A stretch of DNA of 42,952 nucleotides from Pezizomycotina sp. ARF18 (Eukaryota; Ascomycota). Location of the stretch: the NCBI GenBank assembly GCA_002224055.1, contig AZLU01000297.1, positions 1 to 42,952 on the forward strand, read 5' to 3'. A program made the position numbers and the translations under genes. Below, piece by piece: positions 24,337 to 37,818 of this stretch; position 1 is the first letter of the stretch, and every line of letters starts with the position of its first letter. Below the pieces are notes generated by a model. The model did no database searches and was not told where the DNA came from. It saw nothing but the letters and a program-made list of their open reading frames with translations.

Positions 24337-26508
24337 CGTGACGGTGACGGTTTCGAAAATGGGCCAATCTGATGACTGGTGCGACGCGATCACGAACACG
24401 TTAGAATATATGTGTATACGTTTGTTTCTTGTGAGGGTTTATATTCGACTCTTCGTTCTTTTTGCGAGGAGGGAAGCTTCGGGGGTTTATATACTTTAAA
24501 AAGCCTACCCGTCCTTCTGTGAGCTACCAAACAAACCTCTCAATCTCTGACGTTAACGTTTCGGAACTGACTCGACACCTTTAGAAGAGAAGATATTTAA
24601 GGGGTGAAATAAAAGAAAAAAGGGAAAAAGGACGATGCAGAATGATGAAGACGTTTCTGGGGTAGGACGAATAGGAAAGGAACAGGTGATTTGCCCTTCT
24701 CGCTCTATCGTTATCGCCTGTATCTGATTGGAATGCCTTCTGTCTCTTTCTGTCCTCCTACGTCAAAGGGAAAGGAAAAAAAAAAAAAAAATAAGAAATT
24801 TAGTTGGCCGCTATTCTCGGTAAAAAAAAAAAAAAAACCGCCCACCGCCCACCACTTTCCTTAAGTATCCAATTCAATTTACATTAAGTACTTCAATTCC
24901 AAGTTATTATTATTATTATTATCATTATTATATCCTTTATGAAGTATCATAATATTTCTCTGGTACGAAAGGGCTCTGATCTATTGAAAGGGATATCCTT
25001 ACTTCCTTCTGCGAGGCGTCATTGAGTAAGTATCATTTTTCTTGCTCGTCGAGTTCTCAGTACCCCTACTAAGCTCATTTAGTTTGTCTCCTAAAAAAAG
25101 CGTCCACCCTGATGGCGCTTCCAGTGCCAGTTTGATGCTGCATTATCTTCACGTATATGAACTTGAACGCGATGCGCGATAGCCCTGCTCTAACGCATTA
25201 ACTGGACGAAAAGCGGCCTCCGCCCAGGCTTTCATCTACCATTTAAAATGGCTATTATCTGCCTTTTCAAAGAGCACACCTTACAAGTTACGCGATCGAA
25301 TAAGCACTTAAGACCAGTGCTGTGCTACATACAGCTCACAATACTCGAGCACACTAGTTATGTTTCCTTAGTTGAAAAGGTAAAAATAGCTGGTTCCAGT
25401 TTAGCAAGAAGCTACAACAGCCTGCCTCAATTGAATCTCCCGCAATTTCGGGTTTTTTATTTTTATTTTTTTTTAAAAAAAAAAAAAATAAAAAAAAAAA
25501 AAAAAAAAAAACCTGAAGCCAGAGTGATACGGTCCTTTTACGGTCCTTTTAATTTACTGTCCATGACGATGATGATGATAATTAGATCAGTATTTTTAAG
25601 TATTTTTTTATATTATCTTCAATTATAGTTAGTCGATGAATTTTCAGCTCTGCTATTTAAAGGTGGGGTGCAGCAAGCAGTAGGAGTAATAACTGACTTG
25701 CACCACCACCTTTTTCTCATAGACCTGCCAAAAGTTGAACCCCTCCCTCTCCGACTCTCAACACCACACCACACTATACTAGAGAGTTCTTCAGCCCGGA
25801 TCCCTTCTTCTTCTTCCACATTTGAACAAAACAGCAAGGACATATAGCATTCTACTTAAGTATTTTATTTATATCTCTCACAACCCTCCCCTTGGAAGAA
25901 GGTTTACACTGTCAAAGAAAGACATTACACTCTCGTTAGTCTGTTCTTTGATTTGAAGTCCTGTCCCTCTTGAGCTGTTGGACTCGAAGTTGTACGGACA
26001 AGAGGAGGGAAGATTGTATACGGCTTCGAAGTTAAATAAGGGCAAGAGAGACTAGGCGATCGATCGATACACGGCTTTGAATTTCCCTCCTGGACCCCCT
26101 TCGAGGCGCAATATACTACGGCAGTTTTTCCGTTTTTAGGTGCAACCATACCATAGCTACCTTGCTCTAAGCCTTGTGCGAAGACAAACTCGTCAGACCC
26201 CTCTATATATAATCTTCGTCAACGCCTCGCCTGGGATTCTGGACCGTCAAACTGTCTCATTTCGCTTGTTAATAAACATCACTTTCGCAAGATCCTTATC
26301 AGCTATATTTAACGCTCTAAGCTTCGCCAAAAGAACAGAGCATGGCCTCATGTACGTTTTTTTTTATCTCCTATCAATTTACTATAAAGATCTCTGTAGT
26401 CGGCTGCTTTCAAAAAGGGAAACATATTAAAAAAAAAAACATTATTGGCCCTTCTTTCTGGTTTCGTCAGCGGGGAATATTAGGACATGCTGAATATTCT
26501 GTTTTGAA
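24337..26508. other. Long divergent intergenic region
   Basis: No supported gene. It must hold the promoters of the E2 gene (left) and the CaM kinase (right). It contains A runs near 24780 and 24822, an ATT microsatellite at about 24904-24930, and a T-rich to A-rich self-complementary stretch (25453-25511). Open frames here are short or made by the repeats. Confidence 0.6.
25453..25511. repeat. T-rich/A-rich self-complementary tract
   Basis: About 22 nearly pure T bases followed by about 37 nearly pure A. The halves are complementary and could form a cruciform, or reflect two opposed homopolymers. Confidence 0.85.
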
Positions 26509-28233
26509 ATGGCGTTTCGTGCTGCCGCTGGAAAACATGTTAACTTTGGCTTTTCTCTTACCTCAGTCCTGAGCCGACTAGGTGGTCAACCACCAACCTA
26601 TGACAAAAAGTACGTTACACCACAGCTATAAGTTCTCTCACACACTTCGAACTAGCAATGCACCTTTAAGAAGAAAGTCGTCTCGATGCTAACCTCAAGC
26701 TTTCCTTTGCAGGTCCCAGTACAAGATGGGCCGCACTTTGGTCAGTCTTTCATCTAGAACCGCATACGAGGGGTAACCTCTCTACACTGGATAATTTGAC
26801 GTCATTTGAAATAGGCACATGTATTCTGACAGGCTATTCTCGTATAGGGTGCTGGTACCTACGGTATTGTGAGAGAAGCGGATAGCAGCAACGGCAAAGT
26901 TGCAGTTAAGATCATCCTCAAGAAGAATGTCAAAGGGAACGAGCAGATGGTTTACGACGAGCTTCAACTACTACAGCGGCTTAAGCACCCTCACATCGTG
27001 CGGTTCGTCGATTGGTTCGAGTCACGAGTAAGTACAGTAGCTCCACAATCAGTCTGCAATAGGATTCCTTCAGAAAGCTTTGGCTAACCTGACGTTGCTT
27101 TCGCTTCGCCACAGGACAAATATTACATTGTTACCCAGTTAGCGACCGGAGGCGAGCTTTTCGACCGAATTTGCGAGTACGGCAAATTCACTGAAAAGGA
27201 TGCTGTCAGGGTTGTTGCTGAGGTCCTGGGTGCGGTTCACTACTTACACCAGAATAATGTCGTTCATCGAGGTACGTTACGACAACCCGTGTCTTATAAG
27301 TTGCCTGGAATATTTGCAATTCGAACTGAAGCACGTATATCTAACTGGCATTTTTGTATTATTGCTTCTATAGATCTCAAACCAGAGAACCTGTTGTATC
27401 TCACCACCGACCACAACTCCTCCCTCGTGCTCGCAGATTTCGGTATCGCGAAAATGCTCGACTCTGGCGAAGAAATGCTCACCACCATGGCTGGTTCATT
27501 CGGATACGCTGCTCCAGAGGTCATGCTAAAGAAAGGGCACGGCAAACCTGTCGACATGTGGTCCCTCGGAGTCATCACCTACACCTTGCTCTGTGGATAC
27601 TCTCCGTTCCGTAGCGAAACCCTGCCCGAACTCATCGAAGAATGCAGCCATGGCCGCGTCATCTTCCACGAACGGTATTGGAAAGACGTCAGCAAAGATG
27701 CCAAGGATTTCATCGGACAGCTTCTTCAACCGAACCCGAGCGATCGTCTCACTAGCGCCGTACGTTGATCTCGTTCGAAATATTGGAAATAAGGAAAAAC
27801 ATTGAAGGGAAATGTTGCATGTATAGGGGCTTTGCTGACATTCTATCTCTTATTACTTTATAGGAGGCACTCGCACACGTTTGGATCAAGGAGACTCCGC
27901 CACAGACCACGATATCTTGCCCGAGATCAAGAAATACCTCGCGAAGGCTCGTCTCAAGCGTGGCGTCGAAATGGTCCGCCTTGCCAACAGGATCCAGAAC
28001 CTCCGTATGCAGCAAGACGAAGGCGAAGACAAAGACGATCTGCCCGACAGCCCCGGTCAGGCTGCCGCCGCAGCCGTCGGAGGCGATGGAGAGAAGCCGC
28101 TCACGGGAGCTAGGAGACTCTCGCGTGCCGCAAGAAGTGCCATCTTCCGGAAGTCGTGCTGGCCAAGGTTCGCGATATGAAGGAGCAAAAGGAGGCAGAA
28201 AGAACCGCCAGCGAGCTCTCTGGGAAAGACTAG
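26509..28233 (+). CDS. CMK1: Calcium/calmodulin-dependent protein kinase (CaMKI type)
   Basis: Cytoplasmic Ser/Thr kinase activated by Ca2+/calmodulin. The start at 26509 gives [15 protein letters not shown], then [17 protein letters not shown]; a 28-nt exon (26713-26740) codes SQYKMGRTL; the next exon (from 26848) begins with the glycine loop [16 protein letters not shown] and KVAVKIIL (ATP Lys). Then VVHR plus [10 protein letters not shown] (catalytic loop), [10 protein letters not shown] (Mg2+ Asp), an activation segment [20 protein letters not shown], and [20 protein letters not shown]. After the catalytic domain come [20 protein letters not shown], a basic amphipathic segment typical of the autoinhibitory/calmodulin-binding region, and a C-terminal [20 protein letters not shown]. 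The kinase core is free of frame breaks; only the tail has two (near 27900 and 28152). An upstream start cannot be excluded. Confidence 0.94.
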
Positions 28234-29131
28234 AACAGCTTCACTTTGCATTATATTCTTACTTATTACTCTTGCCCCCCCCCCCCCCCTTTTTTTTTTT
28301 TTGTTCACACTTTGGTATTTATATATCCGCTGCTGGGTTTGTGGAACTTCTCAGCGTTCCTCTTTTGGTAGGGAAACTTGCAAAAAACGAAAAGAAAGAA
28401 AAGCCTTTTTATCATGAATACCTCACGTTACTGTCCTTTGTGCATTGTTTCTTCTTGATTTCGTCCTGATAAATAAAATGAATAAGACGGTAGACTTCAC
28501 GGTTCACGTCAAATAAAAGAATCTTTTAATGAACAGTAATCATTTATTTTCCTCTGATATTTACACTGCCTCGAATAAACAAGCTACGAAAGTAATGGTG
28601 AATTCCAGTTCAGAAGTGAATACTTCTTTCTTGCAAGCTTGGAAATGGGATTTTATACATCCAAAGATAGGGCACGTTTATATATATAGCTGAGCTGCAT
28701 GAGTGATGATGATGATGATGAAAATCGTGGTATAGCTATATCTCTAAACCAATCTCATGTATACTTGCCACAACTTTCCTACGGTCATAGGAAATACATA
28801 TAGGCGTAATGATCTCGAGCTTGAATATCTGTCAATAACGTTTCCATTATCTTCTTTCATTACAAATAGATCGTGCCCTCCTTTTTTTTTTTTTTTTCCT
28901 TCTTCGTCGTATTTCCCGGGGATTTTGACTGTCAAGATTTCATACGCTTTCACTGGTGGAATAAAGTAACTGAACTGAATGGAGTTGTGAAGAGCCTCAA
29001 AACCGTCCCGTCTTTTAACTTGGTTCCTGAGAACCATTTCCAAAACCGAAACGTCCAACTGAAACCCTCCCCCACGATTTTTTGCTGCGAGTTTTATTGG
29101 AAAATACCATGATATTTGAAGCGCGAAACAG
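28234..29131. other. Intergenic region between CaM kinase and VPS8
   Basis: It holds the kinase 3' end and the VPS8 promoter. It contains a C15-T13 run (28275-28302), a TGA microsatellite (28703-28720) and a T run near 28882-28896. A 145-codon minus-strand frame overlaps the VPS8 start but has no recognisable content. Confidence 0.6.
28275..28302. repeat. C15-T13 homopolymer junction
   Basis: Fifteen C are followed directly by thirteen T, just after the kinase stop codon. It mirrors the C10-A31 run at 14842. Long C runs are rare in this window. Confidence 0.9.
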
Positions 29132-32100
29132 ATGAGTTCAAAGGTAGACGACAGCGCCGAAGCGGTCGCGGACCCTTCCAACGGCGACTCGGAGGATGTG
29201 CAGCTACAGGAGACCGACGTGCCGCCTGACGCCGCAGGCGAAGACGATCGGCTGGATCAGAACGACCAGTTTACACGCGTCCTGGAACGCCTCGAGGAGT
29301 CGAATGCGGCGAGGACGATAACTGCGGCGTCTTCTACGCACCGCGGGTTTAAGAGGCTGTCGAATAAATCGTCGCACGAGGATTTCGCTAGGAAGTCTGC
29401 ACCTGAACCTGCTGGGAATGTGGAGGCTATGGAGCAGGAGCCGATGGAGCTTGTGGGGCGGGACGATGAAGTAGAACAAGCAGAGGAGGAGGAGGAAACA
29501 CTGGCGGAGAATGGTCGTGACGAGGCGGCGCATAATGAAGAGGTGGATAATCTTATTAGCCCCGTTGACGACCGCAACGGCCTGTCGCCAAACGTCGGTA
29601 GGGAGAGTCCGTCGGGTTGGTCGATTCCCGACGACACACCGTCGGTCCACGTAAGATCGAAATCCCAAGCACGCTTTTTGGTATATCAGTTATGAAAGCT
29701 CAGCTGCTAATGCGCTTGTGCAACTTGAACAGGCTCCATCCACCCATCCCTCCTAGTAGCGTAACCCTGAAAGCTCCACCGTCACCATCCGCCGTCAGCA
29801 CATCTCCGATTAGCCCTTCCCCCGGTTCGCTCCGCCCGTTCGACCGAAGATTCCAATCCAGAATATCATCCTCCCCTTCATTATCGCCCCGCGCCACATC
29901 CCCTGCTTTCATAGCGACACACTCTAGGTCTTCATCGCTGCGGAGCCTGCCGGACGATTTTCAGATCGAAGGCGAGGCCACGGCGCCGTGGGACGTAGTG
30001 CGGTGGACGAAGCTCAAGAGCATCAATTCGCAGCTGTTTTCCGAAAGTGGGCGCCGGAGCTTCGGCGCGCCTACCTGCATCAGTATATCCGCCTCCATTG
30101 CCTTCGGAACCTCGAAGGGTCTGATATTGATATTCGACTACCACCAGAAGCTGAAGTCGATCATTGGGCATAATACAAAAGGTTCTTAACGCCTCGTCAT
30201 GTATTTTCTTTGAGTGGGGATTACGATTTTCTAACTGGGGATTTTAGCTGTCGAATCCGGGCCTATAACTACCCTAGCAGTTTCTGCGGACTACATGATC
30301 GTCGCCGGCGGGCATGCGAAGGGCGACATTTTCACTTGGGAGCTCTCCAAACCTACAAAACCTTTCCTTCATATCCTCCCGACTCCGCTCACCCAAAACG
30401 AGAACGACAAGCGCGATGGACACGTGGAAGGCGCAGCGGTATTACACTTGGGATTTTAGGCACTAGGCATACGGCGCTAGTCTCTGCGGACGACAAGGGC
30501 ATGGCGTTCTCACACCTAGCTAGCCGGAGCCTTGTTGGTAGGGTAGTTAAGACGACACGGATATTAGGACGATACCCCTTCGATATCGCAACGAATACGC
30601 GGCCGCGGAAACCGAGCTCGGTACTTGGGTTCGCGCCTTACCCTTGGAAACCTACCGCAGGCTACGGACACGATGGGTCTAGTAGCTATGCTTACGCCTT
30701 ACCTGCTCGTTATCGTGTCTACGACACCCATAGCGCAGACCCAGCACAAGGTCGCACGGCCGAAGGAGGTCGCTAATGAAGTAGCGCTGAGCGGGTGCCT
30801 TGCTTGGTTCCCTGCGATAAGGCTAAAACAGGATTTAGCTACATACGGGTCGTCGGCGCAGACGATGAAGCCGAGGTTGGCGTACTGTTGGGCCAACGTT
30901 TTGACGGTGTTAGAGGTGTCCGTCATCGAACCTGTAGACCCTGCTGACCAAAATAGGCCGCCGATGCTGAGCTTTAAAGCCAAGAGGCGGTGGAAATGTG
31001 AAGAGTCCATTGTTGCCGTGCAATGGTTGAACCGACAGGTACGGAGGGCTGCGTTACACTTGGGGAAAATATTGTTTGACTGACATCAATCTGAACTACA
31101 GGTCCTTGCGGTTCTAACAGTGTCGCAACGGCTCCTCATCATTGAGGAACCGGATCTACGGCTGTCAGAGAAATTCGACCTGCTTTCCAAAAATATCTAC
31201 CATCACGATTTCTACTCGAGACAGTTGCGGTCACTTGTAGGTCGTATGGATGAGGAGGCGTCTTTGCATGCTACGGTTGCGGACGCCTACTACAACAGCT
31301 TCAGGACTTTCAAAGGTAGAATGTTTCTTCTGGTATGGCTCTAATTTTCGGCTCTTGATATGAGATGCAGTGTGATATCTTTTGGGCAAATTTTATATTT
31401 ACAGAAGCTTATACTTATCACAGGGCTTTGACGAGTGCGCAGTTGGGACTTTATCAAACTGGGCGGATCGACTCCTCGCCATGATGGAAATCGGCGATTT
31501 TATCGGCGCCATCCATCTTGCAACGGATTACTACAACGGCGAGACGGAGAAGATCACAGTCGGTTTACCCGAGAACGACGCGGTACGGCATAGCCTAGTA
31601 CAGGAGAGGCTGATAGATATGATGTCCGCATCCCTCCGCTACGCTTTCGGCATCACCTCGAAATTCTCCCCTCCTACGACGAAAGAGCAACTCCAGGAGC
31701 TCGCGTCGGCGTGCTTTGCGGCGTGCCTTAGTATGGACAACGTCGATTTCCTCTTCGATATAGCATTCGACGCCTTTGAGGAGGGCAAAGCTCCTGGCAT
31801 ATTCCTGGAGACGCTAGAGCCGTTTGTCTGAACCGTCAGATAAAATCTGTTCCTCCAACCGTATTAAAGTCCCTCATATCGCATTACACGGACCTCAGCC
31901 TAGAAAGCCGCCTGGAGGAGATATTATGCCACCTCGATCCTGAGACTATGGATATCCACCAGGTCACGACGCTCTGCAAGCAGCATCAGTTGTATGATGC
32001 GCTCATATACGTGTGGAATAGGGCGATACGGGATTACATCACCACTCATCGAACTGCTCACGCTCATCAAGCCCGACCGGAGTGGAGCTGCAAACCACGG

Positions 32101-34765
32101 TGAAGATAATATCAGGCGATGGACAGCGTTAGCGCGCTGAAGATATTTCCGTACTTGTCGTATACGTTGACCGGCCGCGTCTACCCGACCGGCGATATCA
32201 TGGATAATGAAACGGCGGCGGAGGCGAAAGCGGAGATATACTACTTTCTGTTCTGGGGAGGCCGATAGCGTGGCCGAAAGGTGGGCAACCGTTCCTAACG
32301 AAGTCGCGGGACGAGGCGTCCGAGCCGACGTTTCCGTACCTCCGGTTGATACTGGAATTCGATGCGTCGAGTTTCCTGAGTGCGCTCAACGAAGCTTTCG
32401 AGGATGCGTTCCTGAACGGCGCTTCGGTGGAAGCCGCGGCGGCGAACGGACGGCAGGACTTCGGAGAGGACCAGATCTTCGGACGCTCGGTGAATAGGCA
32501 GTATATCGTCAGCATACTCACGGAGGTTATGAACAAGAGCGATTTCGCTCCCGAGGAGACGATATACCTGGACATGTTCATCGCCAGAAACCTTCCTAAG
32601 TATCCGCAGTACCTGCTGCTGTCTGGCAGCGCGCTGCACCGCGTTCTGCTAGGTCTTAGCGAATTCCCGGTGATGAAATTGCGGACGACAGGCAGCTGAG
32701 CGTCGAGTACCTCCTATCGGTGTACCACCCTCCCGACGTCGACGAGCTGGTGCAGATATGCACAAAGGCGAAGTTCTACAGAGTGCTGAAATCGCTGTTC
32801 AAGTCGGAGAGACAATGCGCGGCTTATAGAGACGTACTTTGAGGATCCCGAGTCGCGGGAGCCCGTGTTCGAATGTATCGCGGATTGCTTAAGACCCGGA
32901 GCGGGCTATTAGGAAAACAGCTGGAGGAAGTTAAGAAGGTTATAAAGAGGCATGCGGCCGAGCTGGTAGAGATAAACGTAACGCGTACAGCTACAACAAT
33001 TGACGCTTATGTTCCCGAGCTGCACGAGCACGTCCTGCACTCCGTCGAGAGCGAGCGTCAGAAGCAGTTCATATACCTCGAGTGCCTGCTGGAGCCGCAG
33101 ACGGATAAAGCCGCAAGACCTCACAATACTTCGAAGCTCCGGCAGCAGAAGCTGAAGCGCGAAGCAGCAGGAGTTTGTGGAGCTGTACATACGGCTCATG
33201 TGCGAGTTTAATTCGTTGCACGTATCGGATTACATTGAGGGCATAAGTACGGTCGATATTAACCTTCCGAAGGTGCTTCCGGCGATGGAAGAGAGCGGAG
33301 TTATGGATGCGGTTGTCAGGCTCATGGCTAGGGAAGGGCAGATTAGAGAAGCGATGGATAAACTCGTTAACCATCTCGCGACGCTCGAGTCTGCGCTCGT
33401 CGGTTGTTGCAAGCCAGCCTCGTCGACGGTAATTTAGATAACAACATCCTGCAACTAAACGATACGCTCAGGGCGCTGCAGAAGTTCTCGAACGTGGGTA
33501 TATGGCTCTGCCAGGGACAAATGAAGTCCGCCAGCGCGTCGGCGAAGGCGAGGGCATTACACAGCAGCATGCGCTCGCGGTCGCTGAGGAAGAACAAGAA
33601 TAAGACCGAAATGACCTTCGAGGAGAATTTATGGCTGGATCTCATAGACGCCGACGTCAGGATCGCGAAGAACGCAAGCGCGATACTGAGGAGCTTTCCT
33701 AAAGTATCGCTTCGCCTTCGCATTCTATGACCGAGTTTGACTTTGACAGGCCCGCGAGGTCTGTGCCTACTACGCCTACGACTCCGGATCGTTCGTGTCC
33801 AGCATCAGCCACGCTTCGCGGAGGCGGCGGAGGACGAGCAGGTTATCGTGCTTTCGGTGCGGAGGCTGGTGCAGGATGTGTTTACTGCGCTGCTCACGTC
33901 GACGGCGTCGTCGAGCTTAGGTCCTTCCGTGTCTTTCCTGCAGGTGTTACGGGCGTTCCTGACGAGGGCGGCGATGAGCTCTCCTTCCCTCGCTGACCTG
34001 CGGAACGTCCTCGCTGGCGTCTTCGACGCCTACGTTTATGAAGAGCAGCTACTCTCCCTCGCTAACCGATTACTGGATAACAACCTCTTCGTTCAAGTCA
34101 AAGAAGCCGCCGAACTCCGCATAAAAGGTTGGAGACCGCAGCGGCAAACTTGCGAGTGCTGCGGGTTGAAAGTATGGGGCGCGGGGCAGCGGGGGTATAT
34201 ACAAAGCATGGGAGAAGCAGAGGAACGAAGAACAGCTAGCGTTAAGATTAGCGCGGCACGCCGAACTTACCGGAGGGAAACCGTACGAAGCTGATCGAAT
34301 GAGTGAGAAGGCCAGGGGTAAAAGTAGGGCGTTTTCGGTGATTACGGTGACGAGAGTGGTAGTAAACCCTCCAGCTCGCTGGGTCATCAGCGGGGCTCTA
34401 GGGACAATCACGGCGCCGTCATCGAAGAGGACGAGGAAGAAGAGGGTAGCGACGGCGGCGGTATGGATCCGTCGAGAAGGGGGTCTAGGATCGAAGAGGA
34501 AGAAGATGGGAAGGAGGTTTTGGTGTTTTCGTGCAGGCACGTGTTTCATAAGCGGTGCTTGGAGAAGAGGATGAAGGAGCAGGAAGCCGTCGTTATGGCG
34601 AAGAGGAGGCAAGGGAGCGCTGTTAGCGTGGATGGGACCGGGGATAGGGGAGATAGGCTTATGAGCCCGCTGACGGCGGCGCCGGAGGATTCGGTTATTG
34701 AGTCGCGGCTGTTCCCGTTTGAATTCTCTTGCATGGTGTGCCATCCGCCGAAGGTCGTTGGGTGA
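29132..34765 (+). CDS. VPS8: CORVET complex subunit VPS8
   Basis: Membrane-tethering subunit of CORVET that binds the Rab5 GTPase (Vps21) on endosomes. Start at 29132: an acidic, low-complexity N-terminus (MSSKVDDSAEAVADPS), then a Ser/Pro-rich linker, then the beta-propeller: ISASIAFGTSKGLILIFDYH, AVESGPITTLAVSADYMIVA, GGHAKGDIFTWELSKP, HVEGAAVLHLGF and TALVSADDKGMAFSHLASRS. The middle part is the alpha-solenoid, with SQRLLIIEEPDLRLSEKFDL, GFDECAVGTLSNWADRLLAM and ALLNRDIYPPTVLKSL-like sequence. The C-terminus has a RING-type zinc domain: CECCGLKVWG, then FSCRHVFHKRCLEKRM, then CMVCH just before the stop at 34763-34765. The total length fits a 1500-1700 residue protein. Introns are short (for example 29651-29732 and about 30181-30247). 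Many one-base frame changes run through the gene (for example near 30460, 30650, 31830, 32090, 32280, 32690, 33170, 33720, 34130). The stop codon coincides with the start of a repeat. Confidence 0.92.
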
Positions 34766-35110
34766 GCCGAGTCATACTATTGTTTTTCGTTAATGGCTTG
34801 AACACCGTCTTCTATTTTGTTCTTTATTTCTAATACCCTGAAGTTGAAAAAATATGGCGGTTTCGATCCTGGTTTAAAAGCGGACAGAGCACGCGGAGGA
34901 AAAAACTACGTTTTATAACGCTTTGATGTATTACAGATACCATTCTTGTTATCATTCATGTGCAGAGCAGGCAAATTTCATTTCTATTGTTGTTTTCTGT
35001 CCTTTCTTCGGAAAGGCCGGTCCCGGTCTAGTGAGACGAACAGTAAAAAATGCACCCGAATCTTGGGACAAAGAACTTCGTTGTTTCAAGCCAACTACGA
35101 CTTCGGGATC
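34753..35110 (+). repeat. Dispersed repeat copy A, starting at the VPS8 stop
   Basis: Starts with GTTGGGTGAGCC spanning the VPS8 stop, then carries CTAATACCCTGAAGTTG, ATATGGCGGTTTCGAT, GGACAGAGCACGC and, further on, GTGCAGAGCAGGCAAAT. The same blocks recur in the same order and orientation near 38.43-38.78 kb and 38.94-39.11 kb. No coding capacity, terminal repeat or transposase is seen. It may be the duplicated VPS8 3' flank, or an element inserted at the gene's end. Confidence 0.75.
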
Positions 35111-35832
35111 TTTAACATCGATACTCTATTAAAAATTACAGTTTTGGATCGAACGTCTGCCATTAGACATATTATGCCCATTTTTATAGTAAGTCAGACA
35201 TCGTTTTTGGTCTGACAACAAAACCTGCCGGTATGCTAAGGCCTCCTCGTGATATTCTCTCCATCCTCTATAGATCTAGGTCGGCTTTTCTACAGCAGGG
35301 CTCTTAACTTAAAAGGTTTCCTCTATCCCGTCCCTCCACCAGCAAGCAAGGGAAATTCAAGGGCTATGCTTCACGATTCTACCCAGGCCAACAATGGTAT
35401 CGTCTCAAGAATGCATTGTGTCTTTTCTAGTCCCGCAGAACCCGAATTTGTACACGCCTTGATACCTGAACTTCTACTTCTGTCCAGAGGTTCTCTACGG
35501 TTTCAGGTTCGCGAGGCAACAGTAGCAGGCAGCGAATGGTAGCTAGCATAAGTTGAGATAAGGATGATAAAAGGTATATAAGCTTCATCTGCTGCCCTCT
35601 TCAGCGTCTACGCTTCAGCAGCCTCAAACACAGCGATACCTACTATAAAATAAAACTTTAGAACAGTTCAGTTCGAATACACCTTTAGGAAAAACGCCGT
35701 CTTTTTAGTATCATTTAAAGACTGTAATCAACGCAGTTATCCTTAATCTACAACACGTCAAGGGCAAGACCTCGCAAAAGAGAGAAAGAAAGAATTCAGG
35801 TATCTGTAGAGGCCGAGAAATCAATATCGCAA

Positions 35833-37340
35833 TGGCGACCATCGAAACTACAACCACTGGTAAGTTTATGCTTCACCTTTCTAACATCCTTAAATAAGAA
35901 AGAAACTATATTCAGATCCCTTGTGAAACTAATATATTTTAATATTTTTCTCTTCATTTTAAGAAGCAGTTTCTGCGTTCAGCGAAAATGGAGTGGCGCT
36001 CATACCGTTTTCGTGCAGAAAGAGTCCGATTACCCGCTGGAATGGACGACAAGGCATGGCGACGGGACCGAACACCCATCTCCGGAGCGGCTAGGGGCCA
36101 TTGTGGCCGTCTTCGAGGCAAAAGTTGAAGCGCTTTCTCCGGGGAGCGCAAAGCAGAGATCTTCGCCATTGGAGACAGAGGTGAAGCTATGAAGCTGATG
36201 CTTGAGCATCTCGCCTGCCGGGATATCCAAGCTGGACGGTCCTGCGTGAGCTTTTGTGTGGGGTATGCTAATTCAAATTCTCTCACGTAACTTGGCCATC
36301 CAATATATACATCTTCGTGATACAGGCGTGGGATGTTGATTCAAGTGCTAACTAAGTTACTCGCTTAGCGTATAGGATCTGTGGTTTTAGGAGATGGCTC
36401 AATCAAAAACCTTTATACACCCTAGATGAGTACGACACTAAAATGAAGGCTTACCTTGACGATTTTCTAAAAGAGAGGGAAATGAATTGGATTGCTTCTG
36501 GATGCTATGAGGCAAGTTGTTGGTTAATGCGGAATTCTAATAAACCGAAACAATCTTTTTGAAGATATGTTTTCCCTATCTCTGAGTTTGAGTTCCAACT
36601 GAATCTCATGATATTTGACCCCATAGTCATGACTATGATGAGGTGACTGTCGAAGTCATCGACGTTAGTTCTTTTATACAAGCTCTCATTACCAGTTTAC
36701 AGAGGAAGAAGATAAGAGTGATGATACGGCTAATGGCGAAACACCTGGTCCCTCGAAAGACGGAAGGAAGCCGCCTACCTCCACGCCCCAAAAGTCAAAG
36801 GCATCAAAAGGAAAGAAAGGTGTTTTGGAACTTGTCAACTCTGCTGTTCTGACATAGAGTGTGCAAAATAGACACAGCTCTGGAATATTTCGAACAGAGA
36901 GGCTATAACCCAAGCGGGGTAGACATCCAGGTTGGCGCTCCTGGCGCTGAAAGTACTACTTTAATTTAACGATATGGAGGAACTGAGGGAATGCAAGGAG
37001 GTTATCAACAACCATGTGGGCGCGCGACTTAGAGAGTTAAGATGACACCCAATCACTCGTTCGCATTTCTACTGTTTTTTTGAAAAGCCAGATCACTAAA
37101 CCCTAGTTCTCCCCTCCGAATTTGATAGCCTGCGAAACGACGAAATAGAATTCCTTAAGATCACGGAAGAGTATGTTCAGAAAGTATCTGATAAAGATGA
37201 AAGAATTTTTTGACGGAGCCTGGAAGGATGGCCCCTGATTGACTATTTGAAAGAATATCACCCCACTTTAACGTTTACCGAGGAAGGATACTTTTCAGCA
37301 ACAGACTCTTCACACGGGAAACTCAAAATAAAGAAATAAG
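35833..37340 (+). CDS. Unknown protein gene 1, broken into several frames
   Basis: The start at 35833 reads MATIETTTT to a GTAAGT donor at 35862; the next exon (from about 35965) goes on EAVSAFSENGVALIPF. Later open segments in changing frames include PSPERLGAIVAVFEAKVEAL, GDRGEAMKLMLEHLACRDIQ, FRRWLNQKPLYTLDEYDTKM with LDDFLKEREMNWIASGCYE, an acidic then Lys/Ser-rich linker (TEEEDKSDDTANG, then KASKGKKG), ALEYFEQRGYNPSG with VDIQVGAPGAES, and FDSLRNDEIEFLKITEEYVQ. No known family is recognised. Short introns and one-base shifts together explain most breaks, so it may be a live gene, but decay is possible. Part of it resembles unknown gene 2 near 40.6-41.0 kb. Confidence 0.4.
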
Positions 37341-37818
37341 TCCATGCTCGAGCTCATGAAGCTTTCCCGGAGTAAAGGTACTTGGCTACACATATACAGC
37401 CGGTAGTTTCTTCTGGACTTGCTCGAATGTGTTTATGGGTAGTAATATTACTAGACTTTTGATCTTCTATATTTTTGAAAAGATGGCCCATTCCTTTGTC
37501 TTTACGGGATACGCGTTGTTATCGATTACTGGAGGGAGTACTGATAGATATAGATTTAGAAATTTGTTTAATGTTATTAGAAGGCAAATATATCGATTTT
37601 CTCATTGCTAGCTCTTTTTCCTTCTACTAAGGTGTTTATTATATAGAGGTCGAATCTCTGTCCTCCAGATATACCTATTATACTATTATCAAAAGGTTTA
37701 GCCTATTCGCTTACTTTCCTTATGCCGAATCAATTTAATATCCGGATATCCCACATGTTCTTATCTGATTTCAATCGCGATGATAGGCTAGAGCTAGTAT
37801 ATTGCATCTTTACAGGAT

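Noticed and set aside
28744-29181. 145-codon minus-strand open frame overlapping the VPS8 start
   Set aside because: It runs through a T homopolymer (coded as poly-Lys) and overlaps the well-supported VPS8 start in antisense. No conserved motif was seen.
29204-29668. Two antisense open frames of 126 and 154 codons across VPS8 exon 1
   Set aside because: VPS8 exon 1 is Glu/Asp/Ser-rich, so its antisense lacks stops by composition. The plus-strand frame is supported by the following propeller domain.
34070-34744. 224-codon minus-strand open frame
   Set aside because: It lies antisense to the C-terminal part of VPS8, where the plus strand shows a RING domain, and it has no recognisable content of its own. 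It is a shadow frame.
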